Part shown: piece after piece, positions 1-11,380 of the stretch
Layout of the letters: the number at the start of each line of letters is the position of its first letter
How positions within the stretch are numbered: the first letter of the stretch is position 1
Assembly: GCF_020520425.1 (NCBI RefSeq)
Contig: NC_079491.1
Span: 9,473,143-9,537,142 of the forward strand
Length of the DNA stretch: 64,000 bases
Direction: 5' to 3'
Origin: Spinacia oleracea
Taxonomy: Eukaryota > Streptophyta > Magnoliopsida > Caryophyllales > Amaranthaceae
Notes under the pieces: generated by a model
The model's input: only the letters and a program-made list of their open reading frames with translations
Told to the model about the DNA's origin: nothing
The model's database searches: none
Position numbers and translations under genes: made by a program

Positions 1-581
1 CTAGGTCATAAAAATTTAAAATTTATCATAAATTTACAATTTTTTATGGTGGTTTTTAATCATAGGTTTCTAATTAAATTACAATTAATTATGAAAATCA
101 AATTAATTCTAAATTATTCTAATTTTCAACAAATTAATCATAATTACAAATTAGATTGCATAATTAACAAGACTAGGCATTCAAACTTGTTAAACATATG
201 CAGTAGGTCAATCAAAAATTCAAGATTTATCAACAAGAACCGCAAATATTTAATTTAACATCTTAAATTTACGAAATTTTGCATTCGAAAAACTAAAACC
301 TTCGAAAAGTCATAGTTAGGCTTCGAATTTGAGAATTTTGGGTTCGGCAGAAAAATACTGTTTTTGTCAAAATTTTAGAATGCCTTTTACATGCGAAATT
401 GACACAAAAATCACTCGATTTGGATGAGTAACGAAGAAACTGCCGAAAAACTGCGTACGTATAATTAAATAAACGCAATTTGCAATTAATTAACAATTAC
501 GAAAATTAATCACCCCTTTTAATTCTTGCAAATTTGTAATATTTAACCATGTTTATGCAATTTAGATTATGAAAATAATAA
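1..581 (-). mobile_element. Internal leader of an LTR retroelement running off the left edge
   Basis: AT-rich sequence without a credible ORF. It lies on the internal side of the primer-binding site at 582-597, so it should be the untranslated leader of a minus-strand retroelement whose gag-pol lies outside the window. The only support is its position next to the PBS and LTR. Confidence 0.4.
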
Positions 582-597
582 GGGGCTCGTGATACCA
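582..597 (-). other. Retroelement primer-binding site (initiator tRNA-Met type)
   Basis: Read on the minus strand this is TGGTATCACGAGCCCC, close to the TGGTATCAGAGC element that pairs with the 3' end of initiator tRNA-Met in many plant LTR retroelements. It is one base away from an LTR end in ...TTAACA, which fixes the element's orientation as minus. Confidence 0.6.
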
Positions 598-1240
598 CTG
601 TTAAGTTATGATACATATGATATTACATAAATCATGCGGAAACAACCATTAACCCAGGATTACATATTATTTACACATAATCATATAGCATAATTTAGAT
701 GCATACTCTTTGTTGCGTGCCCTCCCTAGCTGCGCCCGAACCGAGCAAGAACAAGTCTTTAGGACTCCAAGTGTCGTCCCTCCGTAGATAGTCCACAGCA
801 CGTCCGGATCCGCCTTAAGATTGACCAACTAGAATCGCCCTTAAGGTACTAGAATTTTCGGCACTTTTGAGCAAGATGTGTGGCTGAATTTTTCTCTCAA
901 AAACTCACTTTGAATACTTTGAAAACTCGTTATAAATTGTGAACCCAGGTGATGAATCATATTTATATAGGGTATTCTAGGCTCATTTAGGTTGCATTTC
1001 TAGGCATTCGTCTCATTTTAGTTGCATTTAGAGTCATAATTGCATAAGTCGTCGTTATTGTACTCTATTACGCTCCGTTTGTGTTTTCTTTGATATTTCA
1101 GGTGATTTTACAATCATTTGGGTGCTTTCGGAGTGTTTGGAGGTGGAACGAATGATCACCGGATGGTTTGAGTCGGAGACGAAGTGTTTGATCGGAGAAT
1201 TGAGTTTTCCGGGGATGATTAACTCGATATATCGCTTGTG

Positions 1241-1402
1241 CATAGCTCGCAAGACCCCTCGTTGGCTCGCAAGACATCTATCGTAGGCTCGCTACATTTA
1301 TCGTTGGCTCGCAAGATCCCTCGTTGGCTCGCAAGATCCCTCGTTGGCTCGCAAGACATTTATCGTAGGCTCGCTACATTTATCGTTGGCTCGCTACATC
1401 TA
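1241..1402 (+). repeat. Short tandem repeat array with GGCTCGCAAGA / GGCTCGCTACAT units
   Basis: Alternating units of about 20-25 bp built on GGCTCGC, each followed by AAGAYCCCTCGTT or TACATTTATCGTT. It lies in the U3 part of the solo LTR, immediately upstream of the hairpin array, and shares the GGCTCGCTA word with it. Confidence 0.75.
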
Positions 1403-1444
1403 TCGTCGTGCCTCATCGCTTCATGGTTGCTTGCTTCACTAGGC

Positions 1445-1836
1445 CAGCGAGGGATGGCTCGCTAGCTCCCTCGCTGCCTCGTTGCTCGTCGCCTTGGCCT
1501 GCTATGCATCTCACTAGGCCAGCGAGGGATGGCTCGCTAGCTCCCTCGCTGCCTCGTTGCTCGTCGTCTTGTCTTGCTGCACTTCACTAGGCCAGCGAGG
1601 GATGGCTCGCTAGCTCCCTCGCTGCCTATAGCTTCGTCGTCTTGTCTTGCTGCACTTCACTAGGCCAGCGAGGGATGGCTCGCTAGCTCCCTCGCTGCCT
1701 ATAGCTTCGTCGCTTGGCTTGCTACACACACGCGCAGGGCAGCGAGGGATGGCTCGCTAGCTCCCTCGCTGCTCTACCTTCTTGCTAGTCGCTCATCATG
1801 ATGCCAGCGAGGGATGGTGCGCGAGATCCCTCGCTG
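1445..1836 (+). repeat. Six-copy tandem array of a palindromic (hairpin-forming) core, period about 73 bp
   Basis: The core has arms CAGCGAGGGA and TCCCTCGCTG around a 12-base loop TGGCTCGCTAGC. Copies start at about 1445, 1520, 1593, 1666, 1740 and 1805; the last has a diverged loop while its arms are kept. The array ends about 145 bases before the solo LTR's TATA box, where U3 enhancer repeats would be expected. Confidence 0.85.
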
Positions 1837-1981
1837 CCCATGCCTCGCCATCTATCTTCCCGTGTGCGCGGCTCGTGCTCGGGTTTGGCTGCCACATCAT
1901 CGCTCCATCGACCAATCATCGACGACTTTTATTTTTATTTTCATATTTATTTAATTTTTTTTATTTTAGAAAATAGGAGCA

Positions 1982-1989
1982 TATAAATA
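1982..1989 (+). promoter_or_regulatory. TATA box of the solo LTR
   Basis: TATAAATA downstream of the U3 repeat array and about 840 bases before the LTR's 3' end. The position suits an LTR promoter driving plus-strand transcription. Confidence 0.45.
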
Positions 1990-3261
1990 CTCAAGGGAAC
2001 TAATTAATTTCCCTCATGTTATTTTCTGAGAATTCTTAAAAACGCTCAGTTTTATTTCTCTCTCTACACATTATTGAGCCCTAGTTCATTCCATTCAATA
2101 AATCAATATAGAGGTATTTTTCATAATTTCTTTTGCTTTAATTTATTATTATTGTTTTCGTTCCTTAGTTTAATTTTTCCTTTGATTATGAAATTCATGT
2201 TTATTATTTCTATCATGTTTATTAATTCAATTATGAGCGAGTAGTCGTACTCTAGGGCTAAGTAAGGGAAGCCATGTTTATACCATGATTATTATGCATA
2301 AAGTTCGTTAATTTATAGATTATTGCTTGAGTATTCCGATTGATTTGTTTTAATTGTTGATTCATGTTATCGGCCAGTTTCATGAATTGATTATCTAGCT
2401 AATAGGAATTAGAATCGAAAGATCGTATTTTTAGAGGCTTAGTGCAATCGGCAATTCTGATTATGTAGCGACCGTACTGCATATGTTGAATTGAAAGTGT
2501 TAAGACCCGACCGTAGGATTAACATGTACTTTAATTACTCGGCTTAGTTTATTCATTTATGGATTGATTTGTGTTCTTGGATTGGTATAAGCATGGTGAA
2601 CCGAACAGACGCCCTAGACCTTTTAATTCATTGATAAGTTCACATTTACATTATTGCTTTAGCTTCATTAGTTAATAATATCCAAAATCAACTTTCGTTA
2701 TTGAAATAGTTCGTATAATTGGGCAAAAACTAATAGAACTCGTCTCCCTATGGGATCGACCCGTATTTGCTAAGTATCTGCTAACAACAGACACCGTGCA
2801 CTTGCGGTATCACTTTTTAACTCATCACCAGGCCACATATTTATAGGGTTATGGAAAGGGAATTGGAATCCTATTCAGATACAAATTAATTAAACCTAGA
2901 ATCCTACAAGAACTCTAATTTAATTAATTTATCAAATAGAATTAGGAATTTAATCATTAACCGAACTCTGCACGTTTTAGGAAACGTGCACGAACACAAA
3001 CACTTACACACGCACACACGGCAGCCACGATGGGCCGCCCATGCGTGCGCACGAGCAGCAGCCCACGCAGCGAGGCCTGCGCGAGCTGCAAGCCCACGCA
3101 GCTCCCGCGCGCGCTGCGCACGCTGTGCGCGCTGCCACGGCCTGCTGGGCCTGGCCTTGCGCTGGGCCTGGCGTGGCTGTTTGTGCGGCGCGCTTGGCTT
3201 GCTGGGCGATGGCCTGGCTTCGTGCTGGGCCCTCGTCCGGCAGGCCTCGTCCGATGCTTAT

Positions 3262-3600
3262 TCGTACGATACGCTTCCGATTAAATTTCCGATTCCGGAA
3301 TTCATTTCCGATACGAACAATATTTAACATTTCCGATTCCGGAACTAATTTCCGTTTCGAACAAATATTTAATATTTCCGTTTCCGGAATTATTTTCCGA
3401 TTCCGGTAATATTTCCGATTCTGACAATATTTCCGTTTCCGGCAATATTTCCGATTCTGGTAATATTTCCATTTCCGATAATATTTTCCGATACGTACCA
3501 TGTTTCCGTTTCCGGCAACATCTACGACTTGGATAATATTTATATTTCCGATACGATCCATATTTCCGTTTCCGGTAATATCATCGTTTCCGGAGTATTC
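3262..3600 (-). repeat. Degenerate TTTCCG tandem repeat within the LTR
   Basis: About a dozen imperfect units of 24-30 bp such as ATTTCCGATTCCGG and ATTTCCGTTTCCGG separated by AATA stretches. It accounts for the open frame on the minus strand here. Confidence 0.75.
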
Positions 3601-3908
3601 ATTTCTTGCCTGTGACGATCTCAGCTCCCACTGAAACCAAGATCCGTCGATTCCGAATATCCATAGATAGAGTATTTAATGCCATTAAATACTTGATCCG
3701 TTTACGTAGTATTTGTGTGACCCTACGGGTTCAGTCAAGAGTAAGCTGTGGATTAATATCATTAATTCCACTTGAACTGAAGCGGCCTCTAGCTAGGCAT
3801 TCAGCTCACTTGATCTCACTGAATTATTAACTTGTTAATTAATACTGAACCGCATTTATTAGACTTAACATAGAATGCATACTTGGACCAAGGGCATTAT
3901 TTCCATCA

Positions 3909-6436
3909 CCTAGCAACGTAAATTCATTTCAATTCATTTTATTTAATAAGACAAGGAGAATAGAATAGGTAAAACATTTAATAAAACATCATATTCAATT
4001 CATTCATAAACTTTTAATGAAAACGTCATTCATCAACTCTTAATTAACATGCTAGTTGTCGGCAAGTACGAACCGTGAAGGAATTCTCCACTGGGCCTGG
4101 GCCCTGAGCCTGGGCTCATCATCGTAACATGGGCCTGGGCCCTGAGCCTGGGCTCATAAACCATGGGAGCCTGGGCTCGTAATCCATGGGTGGACAGGTG
4201 TCCGTGGTGTATGCATGACCGGTAGATAGGACTATGGTAGTTTATATACCGCCAAACAAACCAGGTCTTTCACTTTCATTTATCATGTTGTATGTAATTT
4301 TACCAAGCCTTGGCTTGTATTTCAGTTGAAACAACATAACTCTTTTAGATCATAAAACATCATTTTGATCCTGGGATCAATAAAATATCAATTCTTTCAT
4401 GGCATTGCATAAACATCATTTTATGAGAAAACTCAATCAAATCATATTATAGGAAACAATTCAATCAAATCATATTTCATCCCACAATCCATAAAACACA
4501 TCGAAGTATTTAATTCATAAATTCAATCATAACGTCATAATTTCATAATACATTTATAAGGGGATTGCATGTACTACTAATAGCCGTTACCTCAACCGTA
4601 GTTTTATATTTCCCGTCTGATGGATCGTTCTTCCTAAGCTCCAAGTCCGATTTCTTTCAGAATATTAAATTATTGAATTAGTACTACAACGATAAATAAT
4701 CTAAATCAATACTTTATAAATAATAAATTTTATAAGTAATGAATTTATAATTAATGAATTTTAATAAAAAGTATATTTTCGAAATTTAATGAAAATACTA
4801 TTAATCGAAATTTCAATCGAAATATATTTTATATTTCATAAGCCGATTTTCATGAAAATATTATATAAATTCGGTTTTTGATAAATAAAACTAGTAACTT
4901 ATTTTCGTAAAATCAATAATTTAACCTGAAAAATAATAATGATTTATTAGTAACTAATTATATAATAATAATTATTAAAACATGCAAATTCATAGTTTGA
5001 AAATATGAAATTACAATTTAGTTTTAACTTACCAAGGCCCAAATTCAAATAGCCCAATTCTAATATGGGTTTTGGAAGGAAATAAAACCAAGTTTTAAAA
5101 CCACAATTTGGTTTTGGTTTCTGGAAGGAAGACACGACCTGGGAGGGAGGAAAGCACGAGGAACAGGGCACGAGAAGAAGGGAGGAGGAAGGTGGTGGTT
5201 GGGCTGGGTTGCGTCGGTCAATGCGACGGTTAGGGTGGTGGCTGGGCGGCGGCACGGTGGTCAAAAGAATAGAGAATGAGGTGCGAATTGAGGAAGGAAG
5301 CAGAGGAGCATGAAGGGGAGTAGGAGAGGAGAGGACGGCGGCTGAGCTGGGCGGCGGCCTGGGTTTGGTGGCGCCAGGAATCGCCGGTTAATGCGAAGGT
5401 GGTGGTGGCTGGTCTGCGGCGGCAGAACGACGAAAGAAAGGGAGGGGGAGTGCGAAGGAGGCGAGAAAATAGGGGAGTTTGGGGGGTGGGTTTTCGATCC
5501 GTTCTGGGGAGGAGGAAGGCCGTTGGCGGCTGGAAGGGCGGCGCGAAAGGGGTTGCGCCAGTGGTGGTTATGCTGGACGGTGGTGGTGTTGTTCTGGTGG
5601 CTGCGGTAGGGGAAGAGACCGAGTGAAACAGGGGAGGGCAGGGGTGTTGCGACGGGGAAGGAGAGGGGAACAGGGAGCTACGGTGGGTGCGGTGGTGGTC
5701 GGGTGGTGGTCGAGGGGTTGAGGTGGTGTTGGATGGTGGTTGAGGTGGTGTTGGATGGTTATGGTGGTGGTGGTTTCAGTATTTCGAATCACAGAAAACA
5801 AAGAGAAATGAAAGTTGAAAATTGATTTTGTTTTTGGTTGAGGAAATGGGTGAAAATTTGTGTCTGATAATAAGGTGAAGTAGAGTGAAGAAGAAGGAGC
5901 ATTTCTTGGGGTCCAAGGAGTGAACTTAGACAGAATTGAGGGAAAGAGGGAAGGAAGGAATTTCCTTCCTGGTTGTACGTGGAGAGCAAGGGAAGGGGAG
6001 AAAAGGGAATTTTGGTTCCTTGAGGGTATTTTAGTAATTTCACATGGTTGGACTAAAATTCAGAAATTTTGTTGCTATTTTAGGAAACTACTAAAAATAG
6101 AAATGTTTAGCTAAAATAATTCTTTATAAAAATATCGTTAACGAAAAATAATTTAGTTTCCGAATAAAAATAAGAACGTTAAATAATTAATTTAGTTTCT
6201 GAATAAAATAAATTTAGAAATCCGAAAATAATTAAAATTTAAAAAGTTCGTTAAGCTCGTAAATATGAAAATTAAATTATAAATTGAAAAATAAATCGTG
6301 TAGCAATAGTAAAAATTCAAGCGAAATAAAACTTCGTTAATTAAAATAAAGTTCGAAATTAGGATTTAAAACGATTTAAGCTAAATAAAAATAATTAAGC
6401 ATAATTAATCGAGTTCTAAAAACTTGGGGTATTACA
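3909..6436 (-). mobile_element. LTR-like, gene-free retroelement segment ending in TATTACA
   Basis: On the minus strand the segment begins TGTAATACCCCAAG, a start typical of long Ty3/gypsy LTRs in plants. It holds a GC-rich direct repeat (4091-4192) and a purine-rich G+C block (about 5100-5780) whose open frames in several phases are compositional, then returns to AT-rich sequence. The right end abuts truncated gag-region sequence at 6437, consistent with an insertion there. I could not fix the left boundary: a candidate repeat ATCCA at 4182-4186 lies inside the GC-rich repeat and is probably chance. Confidence 0.4.
4091..4192 (+). repeat. GC-rich direct repeat with GGGCCTGGGCCCTGAGCC units
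   Basis: Two close copies of a GGGCCTGGGCCCTGAGCC / TGGGCTCAT block followed by two shorter GCCTGGGCTC copies linked by CCATGGG. No gene overlaps it. Confidence 0.7.
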
Positions 6437-6658
6437 ATCCAAGATGCCTACGTACCAAATAAAGTGATTAATTTTTCACCTTTTTGGATCAAGCCAAACA
6501 TAGTTCAGAGTTTTTTTGTAATTTTTTTTGGTTATGCAGTTTATGCTCGTGCTTAGGAGCTTTGAGGACGATCTTTTTCACCTTTGCCCCCAGGATCATT
6601 GTTGAAACTTCTTGCAGACTTGTAGCCCCAAATCATCGAAGTCTCAACAAATTCTCAA

Positions 6659-9260
6659 CTAATCGGACTCTTCTTCATGATTGGCTAACAAATTTTCCAT
6701 TTCATGAGCTCGCGTTGCCAAATCCTGAATTTTTTTTGGCTTGATTCCTTGCAAGATATAAACCAAGTCCCAGTGCATGCCTTGGATGCACATGTCAACT
6801 GTAGAAGTTTCGCGCAAATGATCCTTGCATTGAAGACTTATTTTCCGCCAACGGTCAATGTATTCCACGACCGGTTCATCCTCCAATTGGTTTGTTTGTG
6901 TCAACTCCAGCATGCTGACAATACGAAGAGTGTTGAAGAAGCGATTCAAGAACATTTTCTCCATTTTATCCCAAATATCTATTGATCCAGGAGCTAATTC
7001 TTTAGTGTACCAATGGAAGGCGACTTCTTCTAGCGATCGAACAAACTTCTTCACCAGCAAGTCCCCTTCGGTGCCAACATTGTTACATGTTTCAATGAAA
7101 TGTGCAACATGTTGTTTGGGATTGCCATCAAAAAACATGAATTTGGGAGGTTGATAAGCGTTGGGCATCTCCAAGGCATCAATCCTTTCTGTCTAAGGTT
7201 TGACGTAATGGCCACTTTCGTCAGGATCTACGTCAAGTTGGTGTTTGATAGTTTTGGCTGTCATATCTTGAATTTGACGGAAGCAGAAAGAATCACCATG
7301 GGGCTTTCTTATCCTTCTTGGATTTGACCTCACAGTTGATTAAGATTCATCTATTTTTCCTTCACTTGCGGTTTCAGCAATTTTGTATGATTCACCAATG
7401 GGACGTTTTTCAAGCTTCTTGGTCAAATTGGCTATTTGTCCGTCTTGGCGTTTGATTTGGGCTTCTTGTTCTTCCCCGTCTTTGACAAGTTTTTCAAGGA
7501 CTTTCTTCATATTCGTCAATTCTTCGTCGATAGTGTTTGTTTCAATCGCCATAACATTTACAACGACGACGTCTATTGCTCCATTGGTTGGCTCTTGTGA
7601 CTGACTGTGGACCACTCCGTTGATAGATGACAGGCTAAAGTCGTATCACCTAATAAAAAATAAACCTAAGTCCACTAACAAGGTAGCAAGGGAAGTCAAG
7701 ATCGTATCCACAAGCGTTCTTTCTACTATTAAAACTAAGGTCTAGGCTATTGGGAACAGGAAAAAAGGGTTGATTTTTATAACAAAAGCTAAGACAATAA
7801 TTAAATCGGAAAATAACAATATTAAAGGAATCTAGGGTAACGGTTCACCACAAATGCAGACCAGGATTGGACAACAGACAACAACAATCAATCAATAACC
7901 ATAACTAGGAAAACACGCATCTCTCGAATCCTATGAATTCCTTAGGAAATTATAACTAGCAGGCTCTCGCTATGTACTAGAAACAATCCCTATCTAATAA
8001 CCATAGAACAAGAACATCAGATTTATACCTCTCAGCGCATAATCTAGGATTCATCAAACTCAATCAAAATAGTCCGGCCGAACAGAATTGACGAGCAATT
8101 AAAACAAGCTATGGAAATTATAATCAACAATCAATAATTTAATCCAACCCAATCCCAATCATACATTCATAGATCCCCTAAACCCTAGAATAATAGACTA
8201 CTCACACATGCTAAACATAAACCAAACAATTGATATCAATGAAAACATAATTCTAAGCAATTAATAAAACAATTAAAACAATTGGAATTAATTAATAAAG
8301 TTGAGAATGAAACAATACCTAAATGAAGAACAAGGGAAGAACTGAAAGGTTCGAACTTAAGTAATTGCAATGTTTGAGAGAATGAAAACAAGTGCTAAAA
8401 TAAACTAAGTGTTTATGGCTAGGAAATGAGATGTTTTAAACAAATAACTAAGGGATATATTTATAGTCTTGTCTAAAACAAAACGAAAAACCGGAAATAA
8501 TTAAGTAAAAAAAACGCGTTGAGGTTGTCGTCGCCCGATCGGGCTTTTGGCTCGCAATCAAGTCGATCGGGCAGAATTCCGCCCGATCGGCTGGATGAGA
8601 AAGGCTTCACTGTGATTGCAGGATGAGCGCCTGATGGGCACCGGGCGAAGTCCGCCCGATCGGTCGCGTGCTGAATCAGTTAAATGTTCTTTTTTCTCGC
8701 CCGATTATCTCCATTCGACCTCCATCCTTATGACGACCGGATAAACGCATCCTCTATCAATATTATCATCAATTCTAACCCTTGTGGATCAAATGTAAGC
8801 GTCCTAGGCTCCCAAGAGTCAACAATAATCGCCCCGGACCTCCTCGGGGTCGTGTAGTGGCCCATATCACCATGAAACGAGCCTAAAAGCGCCAATTTCT
8901 CATTAAACGAACCTGAAATTCAAGGCACACTTAATTACACAGACTAATACTCAAAATGGCTCCTAAGAGCTCATTTAACACAAAAAAGTACTAAGGGACG
9001 GGGGTAAAAACTCTATATAAAACACATATATCAATAGACTCCTTTGACGGATCTTGGACCGTTCCATTGATTGGCTCCTTTGACGGATCTTGGACCGCAT
9101 CTTTGCTTGCCTCCTGTGACGGACCTTGGATTGATGTTTGAAGGAAGGACTTGTTGCATTTGTGGCCACCGTCAGGGTTTGTTAGCGATGACAAAGTTGC
9201 ATCAAAATGAATGGATCTTCTCTTGGCCTCCATGATTTGGTCTTGTTTCTTCGTCGTCAT
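6659..9260 (-). pseudogene. Broken gag of a Ty3/gypsy-type retrotransposon, interrupted by a solo LTR
   Basis: Minus-strand pieces of one gag reading frame. An N-terminal part starts at ATG 9260 and runs to the solo LTR at 9033; it resumes at about 7622 (PTNGAID, then a coiled-coil-like Lys/Glu-rich stretch) and ends in a stop at 7340. After a short stretch containing at least one more stop, the retrotransposon gag core runs from 7174 to 6659. Core features visible are YQPPKF, HVAHFIETCNN, an FHWYT tryptophan region, MFLNRFF, EYIDRWR and CIQGM. Nucleocapsid, protease, reverse transcriptase and integrase are absent because the sequence changes at 6436/6437. With at least two in-frame stops, a 1.4 kb insertion and no pol, it is dead. 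Family assignment rests on my recognition of the gag core. Confidence 0.75.
7628..9033 (-). mobile_element. Solo LTR (1406 bp) inserted in the gag pseudogene, TSD ATAGA
   Basis: On the plus strand the element starts TGACAGG and ends ATATCA, with perfect 5-bp duplications ATAGA at 7623-7627 and 9034-9038. On its own (minus) strand it has U3 first, with four copies of a CCGATCGG palindromic core at about 8533, 8563, 8581 and 8652, then a TATA box (TATAAATA, plus positions 8458-8465), then an AT-rich R/U5 tail. There is no PBS or coding sequence. The arrangement mirrors the solo LTR at 950-2827. Confidence 0.8.
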
Positions 9261-9311
9261 GTTTTTACGGCTCAGTATTTGATTGTGGAGAAAGTGATGA
9301 GAGGTAGAAAT

Positions 9312-9332
9312 GGTCCCACCGAGCGTGCCAAA
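9312..9332 (-). other. Probable primer-binding site of the gypsy-type element
   Basis: The minus-strand sequence starting TTTGGCACGC lies two bases inside the LTR end (...TTTACA). This is where reverse-transcription priming occurs, and the TTGGCRCGC...GTGGGACC type is common in plant Ty3/gypsy elements. The tRNA was not identified. Confidence 0.45.
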
Positions 9333-9334
9333 TT

Positions 9335-10083
9335 TGTAAACACAAATTTCAAGTCTGTAAAATAACAAAGCTAAAATATGTGAACACATTATATTTTATT
9401 GATTTGTGTAATTTTGGGTACAATCTCTAATATTTGCACCTCTGATTCGATCTCCACTTTGAATTTGACTTGGCACACGAACTAATTTGATTTGGTTCGC
9501 GGACTGATTTGGTTTGATTCTTGAATAAGAGCCTTCGGGCTTGATCTCGTTCAAGAATGTTGATGTAGAATAGAACGACACGTCAGTTTTATATGCTTGT
9601 TGTTCTTCTTCCACCGGGATAATTTGATGTTGCTCGTGAACGGGTTTGATCTTCTTGAATAAGGGTCTTCGGGCTTGATCTCGTCCAATGTTGATCTTCT
9701 ATAATGGAGCGGCACATCGATTTGAATGCTTGTTGTCCTTATTCTAGGGAGAGAGTTTGATACGCCTTGCCGTCTGTTTTCTCCTCTCCTTCAAAATGAG
9801 GTAAGCTACTCTATTTATAGAGTGAATGGGATTTTAGGGTTTTGATGCACACTGGGCTTTTTTAACTGGACTTGGTAGTTATGACCCATTAATAACTCTT
9901 GATCCATTTTATTGGATTTTAACCGTAAATGAATGGGTTTAAAAATAACCAAAATGTGCAGAAATTATTTGTATAACCAAATTAATAATTTCATTGACCG
10001 TCAAATAATTACCGAGTCAATATTTTGACTTTTGACCCAAATAATATTCAACGTGGCACGTTAATGAATTTTCCATGCCTACA
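9335..10083 (-). mobile_element. 5' LTR of the gypsy-type retrotransposon
   Basis: A 749-bp LTR reading TGTAGGC...TTTACA on the minus strand, so both ends carry the TGTA/TACA inverted terminal motif. A TATA box (TATAAATA on minus, plus positions 9812-9819) sits in the middle and points toward the gag pseudogene, as expected. The partner 3' LTR is missing, so no TSD can be checked. Confidence 0.65.
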
Positions 10084-11370
10084 GTCTTGTCTTTCTTAAA
10101 CATTACATTTTTCTGCTTATGTTCATCTTGCCTGAAAAAATAGATCCGTTTTAAGTCATCTATTACCACCAATATAACATATCATTTGTACAAAGACCAA
10201 ACAAATTTGCAACTGTTACAGTTTACGACTATACTCATGTTATCTAATTAAGGGAAAGGATTAACAAATTCTAACTATTGAATTATACTGACAAAACATT
10301 TCTTATTTGGAGAACTAAAACTAATTGTAAGTTCCCTAACAACAAAAATATACAAATAAAACTCACCTAAAAGTCTTAAAATGTCCATGAAAATTTACCC
10401 ATCTTTAATCATTTGCATGGAAACCATATATTATAAGATTCTCCTTCTAGAGTGACTAGAGTCTAGAGCTAACAAATATATCGTGGCGGGTTATATTTAT
10501 GTCACCTTGAATTTATGATGGTCGGTGAATGGTGATGCTACATACTCTTTTTAAAGTCGGAGCATATGATGCTAATGGTTAATGGATACTCATGTGGGTC
10601 TAGCCCATTTAGTAGGATTGAATGTGTGATTTAGAATTGAGGATTATTGTTTTTCTGGTGCTGGTTATTGGTAAGCCCCAGTGTAAATTGGGTTTGGGTT
10701 GCTTTTACAAAGTTGGAGCACTTGTTATTAATTAATGGGCTTTGGAATATGAAAGTCTACGCTCTTGTTCCAATCAACCGACTGTAACCCAATATTTTGG
10801 GTCATAATCAAGTGCTTTCGAGTCTCGACCCAAAACAAAAAATCATACCACTTGAAAATAGCTCGGGTCATAAATTGCCCGACATGAAACCGACACGATC
10901 GATGTTTTCAACAAATATAGCTCGGTATGTATAATCATTAATCGGAGATGGAAAACAGGCCGATCTGGTCGGGCTCGTTTATGTGTTCAGATACGGGTAT
11001 AGTTAAAGATGGTTGTGGGTCGATCCAGACTGAGCTCACGGGTTATGGCCTGAATAGGCCCAACACACGTACTCCACATGCCGGGATGGACCGATTCAAA
11101 AATTTAAATAACACGGCCCAGACGCGATCCACAACCCACAAGTTCGTGCTTGTGTCGAGCCGTGCTTTTTTCATGTTGGGTCTGTCTGCTCAGTGCCACT
11201 TTTAGATATGGTGCCTTTCTAATCGGGTCGTATGAGTCATATATGAGCAAGGACATTTTCCATTCGGGTAATCGTTACTTCACTCGAGTTGGGTCAATTT
11301 TGTGTCTATTGAGTAAGTACATGTCCAACTCGAGTATCAATTGAATACTTCTATTGTGGAAAACTATACT
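10084..11370. other. Intergenic region upstream of the NFD4-like gene
   Basis: No credible ORF. Around 10795-11560 there is a run of CGGGTC / GGGTCG words resembling decayed GC-rich DNA transposon ends, but no paired terminal repeats or TSD could be placed. 10448-10760 shows nothing recognisable. Confidence 0.4.
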
Positions 11371-11374
11371 TGCA

Positions 11375-11380
11375 TATAAA
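11375..11380 (+). promoter_or_regulatory. Candidate TATA box for the NFD4-like transporter gene
   Basis: CATATAAAAAG sits about 345 bases before the chosen start codon, followed by a pyrimidine-rich stretch (CTTTCTCTTTCTATCC) at about 11596-11612. This would give a 5' UTR of roughly 300 bases. Position and motif only; no transcript evidence. Confidence 0.3.

Larger units (their letters stand above)
950..2827 (+). mobile_element. Solo LTR (1878 bp) with target-site duplication CCAGG
   Basis: The element starts TGATGA and ends TCATCA and is flanked by perfect 5-bp duplications CCAGG at 945-949 and 2828-2832. The host LTR sequence resumes cleanly on both sides. There is no PBS, polypurine tract or coding region, so this is a solo LTR left by recombination. 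Internal order: U3 with two GC-rich tandem arrays (1241-1402 and 1445-1836), a TATA box at 1982-1989, then an AT-rich R/U5-like tail. The layout matches the minus-oriented solo LTR at 7628-9033, suggesting one family. Confidence 0.8.
599..3908 (-). mobile_element. 5' LTR of a minus-strand LTR retroelement, split by a nested solo LTR
   Basis: On the plus strand the LTR begins TGTTAAG at 599, beside the PBS, and appears to end in CCATCA at 3908, so read on the minus strand it starts TGATGG and ends TTAACA. Removing the solo LTR inserted at 950-2827 and one target-site copy leaves an LTR of about 1.43 kb. It contains a TTTCCG-type short tandem repeat block (3262-3600) and a GC-rich stretch around 3010-3250. 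The long minus-strand ORF at 3004-3561 is repeat translation, not a gene. The termini and the TTTCCG block look like an LTR abundant in Amaranthaceae, possibly Ty1/copia; the superfamily cannot be proven without coding sequence. The 3908 end is less certain than the 599 end. Confidence 0.6.

Noticed and set aside
1238-1590. Arg/Ser-rich ORFs across the hairpin array
   Set aside because: They are translations of tandem repeats in an LTR U3 region.
1445-1836. CRISPR-like array
   Set aside because: Regular palindromic repeats, but the spacers are nearly identical to each other and it lies in a plant solo LTR.
3004-3561. Long minus-strand ORF (185 aa) and overlapping plus-strand ORFs
   Set aside because: The translation follows the TTTCCG tandem repeat and a GC-rich low-complexity stretch inside an LTR; no domain and several frames are open at once.
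5391-5801. Overlapping ORFs in a G-rich block
   Set aside because: Open in several frames because stop codons are rare in this composition; Trp/Gly/Arg-rich or Pro/His-rich translations without domains.
4182-6441. Possible solo LTR 4187-6436 with TSD ATCCA
   Set aside because: ATCCA at 4182-4186 lies inside the CCATGGG-linked repeat that continues across the supposed boundary, so the match is probably chance. Only the right end was kept.
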